From Poecilobothrus nobilitatus (lineage: Eukaryota; Arthropoda; Insecta; Diptera; Dolichopodidae), in NCBI GenBank assembly GCA_947095535.1, contig OX352772.1, positions 273,356,636 to 273,420,635 of the forward strand: a DNA stretch of 64,000 nucleotides, written 5' to 3'. Position 1 is the first letter of the stretch, and every line of letters begins with the position of its first letter. A model generated the notes under the pieces. It was given only the letters and a program-made list of their open reading frames with translations. It ran no database searches and was not told where the DNA came from. This document shows positions 35,240 through 45,830 of the stretch, in pieces. A program made the position numbers and the translations under genes.

Positions 35240-35990
35240 TATCACAAAAATCAATATTTTCCGACCGGATAGTAATAATAGATCTTGAGTGGGCAAAAAT
35301 GAAAAATGATATGACGATTGTATCCGAACTATATATAGGTACTATATATAAAACTATATATAGATTCATATCAAAAAGGTTAATTTAGTCAATAATACTA
35401 TTTCATTTTTTGCGTTTTTCAATATCGTTCAATATTTTGAAATTGTTTTATTTCTGTATTACCTATCAAATAGGTAACTTAGATCGTTATTAATTATTAT
35501 TATAAATTTAAAATCACATTTAAAGTAATTATTTTCTATTAAAATATATAAAATAATATTATTTTGGCCTTTATATAATTTCCAGTATTTTAAATTTATT
35601 TTTTTACTAACATTTAAAACTAAATTAGAAAAATTTAAAATTATATTATCATCGCGTAAGTTTTTATCATTCGTTTCTATTAAATTTACCAAGTAATTGG
35701 TGAATATACTTGGAACTGCATCTGGTATTAAACGCGGACTTTTATCATTATTTAATTTAAAACACAATTCTGAAAAATGCAATTTACATATGGAACTATA
35801 AGCTGTTGGTTGCCAGTCTGATCTTTGTACAAAGCTCTTTTAAGCTTCTCAAAGGCTCTTTATCCGGAAATTTAAAAGTAGTTACAGATATCGTGCTATT
35901 ATTATAATTGGATTTACACCCAACAACCGAATATTTTCCACCCACTTTATTTAAGGAAATTATTAAAAAAGGCAATATTAGGCACTAAAT
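35240..35990 (-). pseudogene. P-like THAP transposase copy D
   Basis: Minus-strand frames give a decayed THAP N-terminus near 35960-35830 (KYSVVGCKSNYNNS, TFKFPDKEPLRSLKE). A 107-codon frame follows (35782-35459) with LHFSELCFKLNN-type THAP ending, LIPDAVPSIF, and LRDDNIILNFSNLVLNVSKK. Here the CxxHF His is retained as HFSE but the first Cys is Tyr. The upstream 35991-36690 is AT-rich non-coding sequence homologous to the arms, and a terminal repeat follows at 36700-36888. Copy D is more diverged than the palindrome arms. Confidence 0.75.
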
Positions 35991-36699
35991 AATTGAATTA
36001 ATTTTTTTAAATAGGTATTCATACAATAAAATCTTTTAAAAATAATAATTCAATTCAAAATTTTGACTCTACAAAAATATGACTATATAAAATAAAATAT
36101 TACTAAAATTTACAGTTATTTAAAACAAAATATTACCTAATTTTTTTCTAATACTTTTCAAATATAATTGCAATGTAAAATTTTATTCATAAAAAGATTA
36201 TTATATTTCATGTCAGTACATGAATATTCTATTTACAATAATTTTTTTTTTATAGACTGTATAGAAAAACACGAAAATTGCTTAACCAGAATTTGGTACT
36301 TCTTTTTTTCTTTTCTTTAAAATATTGCTGAAAAATATGATTTGAAAGTTAATTTTTTTATTGACATAAAGATAAAACTTCAAACTTTATTTTTATATAA
36401 ATTTTATAATTTTTTAATATAATTAAAAATATAAAAACTTAGTTTGAACTAAAATATATTTTCCAAATTTGCAGTACAATTTATTAGAAAGCTTTTAAAT
36501 TATTAGGTTATGTTCACTAACTTATTATAATTGTGTACTCTCATAATTTTTTGAGAGTATTAAATGGCGACGATATGAAATGCTAGAGAAAAACTAAAAA
36601 TTTTATTTTGTTGAAAATATGTTAAAAATTTCGAGCTGAAAGCTGAAATTTTGGTATGTTAAAGAAAAATTTCCAAATTTTATTTTAATATACAATTTG

Positions 36700-36888
36700 A
36701 CATGTTTGGGCAAATATTTCATATCGAAAACTCGAAAAGAAAATTGTTAAAAATAGGCATTTTTCTTAAACAAAAACAAACACAGAAAAGAACAAAAAAA
36801 TCTTTATGAAATGTCATTTTTGGAAGCTTTTTCTCACAATACATTTACAATTTGCACAAACACATTTAAGTATTTCGATGTCCAGGCC
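36700..36888. repeat. P-like terminal repeat of copy D, target of the MITE
   Basis: The sequence GGGCAAATATTTCATATCGA through TTTCGATGTCCAGGCC matches the terminal repeat at 31350-31525. The MITE at 36889 has inserted within it, and the match resumes at 37581 with GTCCAGGCCTTCTAAAAATT. Confidence 0.75.
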
Positions 36889-37580
36889 GAGACTCACATC
36901 AACTATCAGGCCATGAAGTGCAGAGAGTAAAAGCTTAATAAGGGGCCAGCTTTTAACAAATTTACACGCAATCTTATGGAAAAAAATAGGGGGCCGACTA
37001 TAAATCTTGAAATAACACAAAAACCATTTACTTTATTCAATTTGGTCCAAAGAAAAAATTAAAGTCGCATCTTTTTTACATAATTCATTAAAGAAAGATA
37101 TTTTAAAATATAATATTTTCATTCATAAATATGCATTTAAAAAATTGTCTTTCTTTAAATTTTTATTTTAAAAGCTTCTTAAGATAAATTGCCTTAATAT
37201 CGTAATAGTATACGTCGAGACTACTTTCATACTTCAAAATTTCGTACACGCTTATATGGCTATATTCGAGACTCACATCAATTATTAAATTATTCATACG
37301 CGCAATACGTGAGAATCGATTGGAATTCTCTCACAACTACATTCATGTGTTTTCAGTTCTTGGCCTGTTTACTTAGGTCTTGTCCAGGCCAATTTTCTTG
37401 TCCAGTTTAATTTTTTCTTTGGACCAAATTGAATAAAGTAAATGGTTTTTGTGTTATTTCAAGATTTATAGTCGGCCCCCTATTTTTTTCCATAAGATTG
37501 CGTGTAAATTTGTTAAAAGCTGGCCCCTTATTAAGCTTTTACTCTCTGCACTTCATGGCCTGATAGTTGATGTGAGTCTC
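36889..37580. mobile_element. P-type MITE, 692 bp, with 173-bp inverted repeats
   Basis: The termini GAGACTCACATCAACTATCA and reverse complement form inverted repeats of about 173 bp (36889-37061 and 37408-37580). The direct repeat GTCCAGGCC flanks both ends (36880-36888, 37581-37589); one base is ambiguous, so the duplication is 8 or 9 bp. P-element insertions duplicate 8 bp with a preference for GTCCGGAC-like sites, which this resembles. The element is nearly identical over its left two thirds to the P-like element at 48.2 kb, so it is an internally deleted derivative. No gene is inside. Confidence 0.85.
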
Positions 37581-37589
37581 GTCCAGGCC

Positions 37590-38530
37590 TTCTAAAAATT
37601 AATGTAGGTTATGGATATGTACAAATAGGTTACTTTAGCTGTCAAAACTTGTCAGAAAAGTGCTGAATGCAATTTGAAAGTAAACTAAAAAAAATAAATA
37701 AGAATAGATACAATGAAGAAAAATAAAATTTCCGGCAACAACTTTAAATTAAATGCAAACTTTGTTGCCTGCCAATTCATTTTTAAAGACCCTGTTTACA
37801 CTTGTTAACATTTCTGTATGCAATGGTCGCGTTCAGTAGGATCCAGCGCTACAAAAAACTGCAGCGCTCGATAAAATTTTCTACTGAACAATTTTTTTAT
37901 CTAGTGCTACATGAATTTTGTAGCAAGAAAATTGTACGCTAAATTATGTAGCGATTTTTTATTGACCTTTATGTGTTTACATTTACTGTCAAAAATTTTG
38001 TGAAAAATTTTGGATTTCAAAAATTTTTTAAAAAATTGATAAATTGAGAGATAAAAAATATTGGATTTAAAAAAAATAAAAATATAGGAAATGTCACGCA
38101 AAATTATATATCAGCCTAATTTAAATTTTTGGTTAGTTTGCCCCAAAGTATTTTTGTTTTTTCCCGACCTTCGGTACTTTTCAATATTCCTTTGGCTAAA
38201 TTTGGCTTCACTTTCATAAAACTTACCATAATTTGTAACTCTTTATTAATTATCATCGACTTTTAATGAAGTATTTAAAAAAAACAATTGGCTGCTCAAA
38301 ACAATATTGGCTGCTCGGCACATATGTATATTACAATATAATACAATGCAAATTGCTTCTGATAAACTATCTTGTGATGTAAATATCTTTGTTTACAAAA
38401 TGTTTAATTACTTTTCAGTATACAGAATCAGAACTGAACGTTTTGTGAATTTGTAAACATTCATTATGAGAAACTATTATCTCATTCGAAAACAAGATGG
38501 CTTTCACTGCTACCGTCAATTGCAAGAATT
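37590..38530. other. Repeat-rich interval without a gene
   Basis: The left part (37590-37680) continues the P-like family end (AATAGGTTACTTTAGCTGTC, AGAAAAGTGCTGAAT) that is also present inverted at about 8565-8620. At 37840-37970 short inverted pieces around GTAGC and GCGCT suggest a small palindromic repeat. No coding frame is convincing. Confidence 0.4.
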
Positions 38531-38539
38531 TTAAAAATT

Positions 38540-39945
38540 TTTGAAGGGCTTAAGTCTTTTGTTATGTCCGAGGGTAGACCACTGAAAACCTTGGTTGAAA
38601 TTTTTAATAATCCATTAAGCGAAGCATATTTTTGGTTCATTCATAACCAGGCCAGTTCAGTGAGTTTCCAAATATTAAAAATCGAAGGAATATATAAGTC
38701 TGTAATTGAAGCTTTAAATGTGCTCAAATATACCGTTGACATGTTTAATGAAAAACGAATAAATTGCTTTCTACGGTCAAGTGTTCGATCAATTTTGAAA
38801 AAACAGGAACAGAATGGAAACATAATTTTAAGCACGATATTGAAAAATTGAATTTAGAAATTAAACTTTTTTATGGGGCTTATGATTGAAAACACACAGA
38901 AAACGCGCCGCTCGAAAAAGGTTATTCACCTTCACTCTATGTTGGTATGATTGAAAACGCGTGATTAAATTTTAACACGAAATTAAATGACGCTTGTCAA
39001 AAACAATTTTTAGTATAATATAAACGTAAACTACGTATAAAGTAGGTAAACAAAAATGATTTTTTTATAAAATTTTAAATTTTAGACACTTAAAAATAAA
39101 AAAATAATAATTTTTTTTTTTATTATAAGTTTTAATAAAAAATTTGTATTTTGTTGATTTTAAGGTAAAAAAATGTATAATAAATCTGTTTTTTTTCATT
39201 TGCAATTGATTTTAAAACATGTTTTTTTAATTTTTTTTTAAACGTGAACATATCCACGCGTTTAACTTATACACAACAAACTAACGCCGGAAATTTTCAA
39301 TCATACCAATAAATTAAGTTAGAAAAAACGTTTTCCATGCGTTTTCAATCATACGATAATATGTAGTTAATTTGACATGTCGGTAGTATTAACGTTTTCA
39401 ATCATAAGGCCCTATGAGACATTTGTAGAATATTTAAATAAATGGATGCATCTTTTAAAAAAGTTCGAAGTGGATGAAGTTGAAAGAAAAGCTTGAATGG
39501 AAGGATTTACAACTAACTCTAGATTTTTAGAAAGAAAAAAATATTGAAATAAATAATACATTTTTAATTGATCAAATATCAACGGTACGTAAAATAGTTG
39601 ACATCGAATTAAACGAAAACAAAGAATGGCAAAATAAAGCTGCACCAGAGAAATGGTCAATTGTGTTTACTAATATGACGAAGGGAGATATCCAGAACAA
39701 TATGAAGATACATTAAAAATTTGTCAATATTTATTTTCTGTCTGGAAAACGCAAACATAGAACGAATTTTTTCTTTGATGGAAATTTCAGTGAACGGATG
39801 AACGAAATTCATTGTACTGCGATAAGGTGGAAGGAATTTTTAAAATGTTTAGTAAATTTTAACCTACATTGTACTGATATATACGATTATATTATAAAAA
39901 ACCCAAAATTATTAAGAGAGGCTACAGAAAACAAAAAATATTTTT
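38540..39945 (+). pseudogene. hAT-like transposase pseudogene
   Basis: A plus-strand frame (38564-38851) reads NNPLSEAYFWFIHNQASSVS and VLKYTVDMFNEKRINCF, the middle region of a hAT-like protein. After a frameshift near 38800 it continues HDIEKLNLEIKLF into a MITE insertion (38876-39412), and resumes after it as ETFVEYLNKWMHLLKKFEV. Further broken frames end with ANIERIFSLM (about 39750), the hAT dimerisation motif that follows the catalytic core, and ERMNEIHC. Several stops are present. Whether it was a transposon or a domesticated hAT gene cannot be told from this copy. Confidence 0.7.
38876..39412. mobile_element. MITE of 537 bp inside the hAT-like gene
   Basis: The ends are GGGCTTATGATTGAAAAC and GTTTTCAATCATAAGGCCC, nearly perfect inverted repeats. 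TATG occurs on both sides (38872-38875, 39413-39416) and may be the target duplication. Internal copies of GATTGAAAACGCG and its reverse complement (near 38950, 39300, 39340) make the interior partly palindromic. The interrupted frame reads through when one TATG is kept and the element is ignored. Superfamily is not assigned. Confidence 0.7.
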
Positions 39946-41140
39946 AAAAGTTTAATTACTTATATTATAATTTTGTATAAAAATGAACTTTGAATTGAAA
40001 GAAATAAATGTTTTATTTTTGTTTTGATGTTACATATTTCTGCATTGTTTTTGTATTTGTCCCGATTTTATTTCAAAACCTAAGAGCCCTAGATAAAACA
40101 TTAATTGCACAACTAATCAAATAATTGTATTTATCAAAAACAAAATGAATTTAATAAAACATGGCTCCTCGATGCCCTAGTGAGTAATAGGGTATAAAAT
40201 ACGCTGTAAACACGAAGAAAATGGGAATCATATCTCTTTAGTAAATATTTTTTATATACTTAATCATATTTGAAGTAATACTTCTAATATGTTACTTTGA
40301 AACTAATATTCATTTTAATTCTTGCTTATAAATTGAAATACATATATCAAAAATGGTTTTGTTAACCAAAAATAAAATTTTGGACAATGTGCAGGACGTG
40401 TACTTCACGCAATTAAATCCAAACTACTGCTCCAATCTTCCCGATTTTTATCTCAAATGACTCCTTTATGTCCTTTTAACTGATAAATATCCTTTTTTTT
40501 TTATTTATTTTTAATTTTAAATTTTTGAAATTCTCCATATAAACAAATTAATTTTACTTAAATGGCCGCAATCATTTTCCAATACTAAGGCATTTTTGAC
40601 AGTTGCTGCCATAATGCAATTTTTTAAAATATTTGCCAAAATTTTCTTTAAAATGATAATTCAAAAGGGTTGTACATTAAATTTATGAACATTATTGTAC
40701 TTAAAATTTGTTTTTAACTAAATATAATTGGTTTTTAATTTTTTTTTATATAAAATGGTATTAAAGTTAAAAAAAGTTACTGTTTGAGTAGCATTCAATA
40801 AACATATTTTATCATTTATTTCAATATTTAATTGATTCTAAATGTAAATGTTAACATTTTTAGTAATTTTTATATGTAAATGTGAAATTTTATATAAAAA
40901 ATTTAAATATTGACACTTTTGTGTTTTACAATTTTACATTTACAATTTAAACTTTTTTAATTTTTTACAATTTAAACTTTTACAAATTTAAACTTTTTTT
41001 GTATAGTGGGGGTCGGTGGGGGGCCCTGTGGTGGAAAAGCTGATTTTTTTGTATGAAATTTAAAGTTAAAAGAAAATTACTGTTTGCATTCAGGTGAATA
41101 GGTTGTTTCTTTTATTGTGGATTTTTTGTAAATTTTTGTA
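39946..41140. other. AT-rich interval, no gene seen
   Basis: Mostly A/T-rich sequence. A segment at 40164-40240 (GATGCCCTAGTGAGTAATAG, ATGGGAATCATATCT) looks like a decayed tRNA-derived SINE head but is too diverged to call. The right part may include the untranslated 5' region of the Merlin-like element. Confidence 0.35.
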
Positions 41141-41149
41141 CTTTTGTGA

Positions 41150-41255
41150 ATATTTAGTAGTGATTTTTTTGAATATTTAGTAGTGATTTTTTTGAATATT
41201 TAGTAGTGGTTTTTTTGAATATTTAGTAGTGGTTTTTTGAATATTTAGTAGTGTT
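41150..41255 (+). repeat. Tandem repeat, unit about 26 bp, five copies
   Basis: The unit TGAATATTTAGTAGTG followed by a T-run is repeated five times with small changes (GATTTTTTT or GGTTTTTTT). It lies about 260 bp upstream of the Merlin-like start codon. Confidence 0.8.
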
Positions 41256-41518
41256 TTTGTTGAAGATATAGGTATAGGTATTTTGTCAGTTTATGTAATT
41301 TTTATAGTCATTTGTGCATTTGATATTTAGAGTTTGTAGAGCGATTTTTTGAATTAAGTGTCTATTTTTTTAAGTTAGGTTTAGTATAGATTTATTCGGT
41401 TTTTTTTTTTAATTAGATTAGTTGTAAGTATTTTAGAGTTTTATAAGTTAAATTTAGATTCAAATTAGATTTAGATTATATTAAGAAATAGGTAGGTAGG
41501 TAGGTAAATTAATTTAAG

Positions 41519-42420
41519 ATGGAAAGAGGGCCGACGTTGTTTAATTTAAAAAAATTGGAACGAATACCATTAGAGCTGGTGAAAAAATGCCAAGAATGGG
41601 GTTTGTTACCATGTCAAGAGACATATATGTGTCCCAAATGTGGTAATGCTTTAAAATTAGCTGTCTCCGCAAGGTAATATTTTATTTTTGTTTTAGAGCA
41701 ACTGACGGTTACAATTGGGCATGTCATAAAAGGTTTAGCGGTCCCGATAAAAAGCAATGTTCTACCAAGATTTCGCTACGAACTAAAACCTTTTTTGAAA
41801 GATCTAAGCTGTCATTAATTCAAATATTGGGTTTTGCTTCTATGTGGATGCATTCTTGCCCTATGACTTATGCAGAATTTGAGCTCTCAATTTCCCACCA
41901 TTCATCAGGATATTGCTCTAATAAGTGGATCCTCCCTGGTACCACCATAATATCGGATTGTTGGAGAGCTTACGACAGTATGGAACAGGAAGGCTACCAG
42001 CATTTTAATGTAAGTAAAATTTTAAATTTTTACTTTTCATCACAACATGCTTATTACAGGTGAACCACTCTCTCAATTTTGTGGACCTAAAACAGGTGCC
42101 CATACAAATAGCATTGAGTCGACCTGGTACCAGGCGAAAATGAGAATAGCGCCCCAAAGTAGCAAGGCCTATAGCCTCGAAAGCAATCTTGCTAGATTCA
42201 TGCTTTCTAAAAAAAAGCCGAGGCTGATGAGCTCGATTCTGTGTTATTATTCTATAGAATGGCAGGTAATATATTCAATTATAACTAATGTTTTAATAAT
42301 TTTATTATTGTTTTATAAATTTATTTAGGTCAGCTCTATAATCCTTTATCAGCAGAGATTCTGGAATCAAGAAGATCAGGAGATTTGCAGGAGGAGGAAA
42401 ACTCTGATGAAGATAACTAA
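41519..42420 (+). pseudogene. Merlin/IS1016-like (ISXO2 domain) transposase, internally deleted, with introns
   Basis: The start at 41519 gives MERGPTLFNLKKLERIPLE, then a zinc-ribbon-like region (CQEWGLLPCQETYMCPKCGN; later WACHKRFSGPDKKQC). The catalytic part retains WILPGTTIISDCWRAYDSM and, after a 50-nt GT-AG intron (42010-42059), NHSLNFVD and GAHTNSIESTW, which are the last D and the closing acidic region of the DDE-type core. The first catalytic Asp and about a hundred residues are missing between FELSISHHSS and KWILPG. A 23-nt GT-AG stretch (41674-41696) and a 68-nt intron (42266-42333) are also needed to keep the frame; the protein then ends in an acidic tail at 42420. A one-base loss near 42085 shifts the frame. 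It is inactive. Confidence 0.8.
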
Positions 42421-42660
42421 TTTTTTTCATTTTGTTCTAAATGTTTTAATTTAGAAGTTTTTGTTTTGTTTTGTCATGTTTTATATTGTTATGTTTGTTT
42501 TTTTATTTAATTTTTATATGCAAATGTAAAATTTTTATTTTATATGAAAAATTTAAATTTTGACACCTTTGTTTTAAAAATGTGATAAAAATAATTTAAA
42601 ATTTTTTAAATAATAAAATAATTATATTTTATAATTTATTTCAATGTTTAATTAATTCTT

Positions 42661-43085
42661 GCTGTATTCGTTTACTTACCGAATTACAAAGAGAATTTTT
42701 TAAATTTTTAGCGGGGATTTTGGGGCGGATTTTAAAAAATTATTTTAATATAAAAGAGTAATTCTACTTTTTTATTTCATGCAAGGAAAAATATGTATAA
42801 ATTGTTTCTTGCCGTATGGATTTACTTGCCAAATTTAAAGAGAATTTCTTAAATTGTTAGTGGAGGTTTGGGGGGCGGCAGCCCACGACTTTAAAAAATT
42901 AATTTTAATATAAAAGAGTAATTCTTTTTTTTGTTTTCATGCAAGGAAAAAAAAAAGTATAAATTGATGCTTGCCGTATGGATTTACTTGCCGAATTTAA
43001 AAAGAGGATTTCTTAAATTGTTAGCGGGGGTTTCAAGGCGGTAGCCCTAGACTTTAAAAAATTAATTTTAATATAAGAGTTAATA
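42661..43085 (+). repeat. Three tandem repeats of about 150-160 bp
   Basis: Units begin at about 42661, 42811 and 42973 with GCCGTATGGATTTACTTGCC (first unit diverged). Each contains a G-rich centre (GGGG.GGCGG) and TTTTAATATAAAAGAGTAAT. The array follows the Merlin-like stop codon, so it may belong to that element's 3' end. Confidence 0.75.
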
Positions 43086-43479
43086 ATTTTACATGTTCAA
43101 TATAAAAATGTCAAAATATAAACTTTACATTTTCAATATACTGTCAAAATTTTAATTTTTTGTATAAAATAAAAATTACAAAAATGTTGGCAGTTACGAT
43201 TTTTGTATGAAAATTTAAAAAAAATTTTTTTCGCGAAAAGCAAAAAAAGTTAATTTTTTCGGTAAATTTAGATTCTAACGGTAAAAGTTTATCGAATTTC
43301 GGCTAATTTTGGGGGGTTCCGGACACCTGGCCTTTTTTTCGGTGAAGTAGAAGTCCTGCACATACCCCAAAATCTTTAACAAACAAATTTATTAGTTTAT
43401 AAAACAAAATGTATCTACCATGAAGTTTTTCTACCATTTGAAGTTTTCTTTTACTCTAAAAAAAAATAATAGTATAACA
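43086..43479. other. Interval between the Merlin-like repeat array and PDCD2L 3' end
   Basis: No gene is seen. It contains a GGGGGGTTCCGGACACCTGG segment near 43312, unlike the surrounding AT-rich DNA. The last 100 bp should include the 3' untranslated region of the minus-strand PDCD2L-like gene. Confidence 0.4.
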
Positions 43480-44946
43480 TTAAGCTTCTTGTTGTACTAA
43501 AATATGTTCAATTCGTATTTTATCCGAAACATCCCAACAGCTTTTTGAACAGGTGAATACTAAAACATTACCGTATTCTATAGGAGCTAAGTCATTATTT
43601 TGTAATTTAAGTAACGGTATCAAAGATGGTAATATTTGTAGCTCACAAATGCATTCTCCGCCACATTGATCGCAATTAGGAATATTTGCGACAAGTGGGG
43701 ATATTAATAACGGGAAAGATTCACGTGAATATCTAAAATTTAGTATTTAGTATAAATTTATTATAGCAATTCCAAACAAGTTTAAATTTACCTTACAATT
43801 TGACCAGGATTCTCTTGCAAGGTTGACATAAAATTATGAAACATTAAATCTCCATGAGCTGGTACAGACTTTTCATATAACTCATTTTCTAAACTGCCAA
43901 ATTCAATTTCTTTTGTAGTATCACAAGCATTTATATCAAAAATTTGAATTGAACTTTGAACAAAATACATTTCATCCCTTTGTTGGTAATCTTGCATTAA
44001 TTCACGAACATGATCGCTAATTCGTAAATAATTAAAATTTTTTTCCTCTTCAACATAAATAAAAAAACTTTTTAAAGTGAAATCTTTTAGTTTTGCTGGC
44101 AAACCAGTTGTTTGTTTCATCAAAGCTACTAAATCTCTTTCAGGAATCACAGGACTTTCCATTGTAACTAACTCAGATTCTTCACCCTCGATTTCAGCGA
44201 ATGTATTTGTTTCAATGCCACAAAAATTTCCAACCGCACCCTGTGCACCACAGTTGGCATTTTTTTCATCAACATTTAAGTTTGTGAGACTAAATATAAC
44301 ATCATTGTCGATACTTTCTTCATCATCGGAATTTTTATTTAAATTATTTAATTTGTTATTATGGTTAATAACATTCCCATTTTCTTCATTATCCCTTGCA
44401 TTTTTAGGTGGCAATATTTCTATTACATTTGAACCACCTTCGCCCCAATCATCTGCCTCTTCACACCATGTTGTCTGAAAGGAATTTGATTTCTTCGAGT
44501 TTTTGATTAAATTTACAGTTTGGTTTTCTTGTTTGTCAATGGTTTGAGCTCTAACGCACAACCAACCTCTGGATTTAATCTAAAATGAATTTAAGTTGAA
44601 AAATTTCTGAAAAATGTATAAATTAAAATACTTACAGAGCAGATAGGGTTTAAGCAGGCAAAAATATAAAGTGTTCTGTGAAATAAAGAACTTTCGAGAG
44701 GTGCATATATTTGTAATAATAGTGGACGATTTAAATCACATATTGGACAACAACCAATTTTAATATCTGAACCAATCCAATCCTAAAATATTTAAAAATT
44801 TATTGATTTTGCCATTGTGAAATATCGACCATTTTTACCGGTATCCCGCCAACTTTGCTAACAGTGTAATTTAGCTGCGACTTATATCTTTCGGTAATTT
44901 CTTCATCCTGATAACCTAAAAACACCGTACCTTTACTTCTTGCCAT
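43480..44946 (-). CDS. trus: PDCD2-like protein (PDCD2L; fly trus homologue)
   Basis: Four exons on the minus strand: 44946-44839, 44782-44636, 44579-43792 and 43732-43480, all with GT-AG introns of about 55-60 nt, giving 431 residues. The N-terminus has KGTVFLGYQDEEI and VGGIPDWIG, then a zinc-binding half with CPICDLNRPLLLQIYAPLES and ACLNPIC, RGWLCVRAQ; the C-terminus has EKSVPAHGDLMFHNFM, NPGQIVRYSRESFPLL, CDQCGGECICELQILPSLI and CSKSCW. This order is that of the PDCD2 family, whose members act as chaperones for ribosomal proteins (PDCD2 for uS5) and shuttle between nucleus and cytoplasm; trus is the fly PDCD2L. The middle (about 100-250) is a low-complexity acidic/Asn-rich insertion, making it longer than mammalian PDCD2L. 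All frames are open and junctions keep phase, so it is probably functional. It is the only intact host gene in the window. Confidence 0.93.
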
Positions 44947-45822
44947 ATATTTTTCAAATTTTGGTTTTGGCTATGTTAAAGTAAAGGATATTATAATTTA
45001 CAAATATTCAGTAACTATTAAACACTGTGTTCCATTACTTTTACAGCACAGTACAAACTGGTGGTCAATTCACGATTGCGACTCAACTCACGGTAGGCAG
45101 CGGTAGGCCAACTAAAAGCAATTTTTTCCCTTTATATGGGATTCCACTTCTATTATTTTTAAAATTTGACACTTCATTTTTTTCATTTGACGCGCCATAT
45201 CTTGTCTTTTTGTGGATTCTTAAAGTTTAGTTGGAAAGATTTCACGGAAAATTTTTTTAAAGTTAAAATCGAAGAAAAGCTTGTTTTAATACATAAATTG
45301 TGAGTTGATTAATTATAAATTAAATTAATGCATGATATTTTTAAAACTAATTTATTTTATTTTAAATTTAGTGTTTCGTACAACGCTGGCTGTGAAAAGG
45401 AATCAAAAAAGGTTTTGCTACAACAATTAAAATAAACAGAGTTAAAAGTCAGACTACTTTGAATGATTTACGCGATGACATATAAATATACAATTATATT
45501 AGAAAGTGGTACTTTAGTAGGAACGATTAAAAAAGCAAATAATAGTCAAAATATTATAATTCAAATTATTTGAATAAAAAAATTCAATACAATTTTACTA
45601 GTTTTTTCTATTTACTTTAAAAATATAAAAAACAAAAACAATATTAGATGACGTCTAGTGGTCTTAAAATAAACACTAGTTCGGATTCCAGCTTCGATAG
45701 GTCGAGGCGCCACCGATAAAACAACGTAAGTTGGCTATCTATTAATGGTATATCTTATCTATGGGCTAACTTTAAGTATTTTTTTTTATATGCGTTTCCA
45801 GGTCTGTCATTTCTGATTTTGA
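44947..45822. other. PDCD2L upstream interval
   Basis: This holds the presumptive promoter of the minus-strand PDCD2L-like gene, without a TATA box that I can assign. Short plus-strand frames here are not convincing. The segment around 45650-45720 (CTAGTGGTC and AGTTCGGATTCC) has weak resemblance to pol III A and B boxes of a SINE. Confidence 0.4.
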
Positions 45823-45830
45823 CTTTTAGT

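Noticed and set aside
36814..37020. Minus-strand open frame through the P-type terminal repeat, with a relative at 48137-48340
   Set aside because: It lies entirely in terminal repeat DNA and crosses the MITE boundary; similarity between the two is due to shared repeat sequence.
40164..40240. Second SINE copy
   Set aside because: Some resemblance to the A-box region (CCCTAGTGAGTA) and to GGGAATCATATCTC, but no usable B box.
45027..45230. Plus-strand open frame upstream of PDCD2L as a divergent gene
   Set aside because: Low-complexity hydrophobic translation, no conserved motif and no sign of splicing.
45655..45720. Possible third SINE head with CTAGTGGTC and AGTTCGGATTCC
   Set aside because: Box spacing is short and no tail is visible; chance match cannot be excluded.
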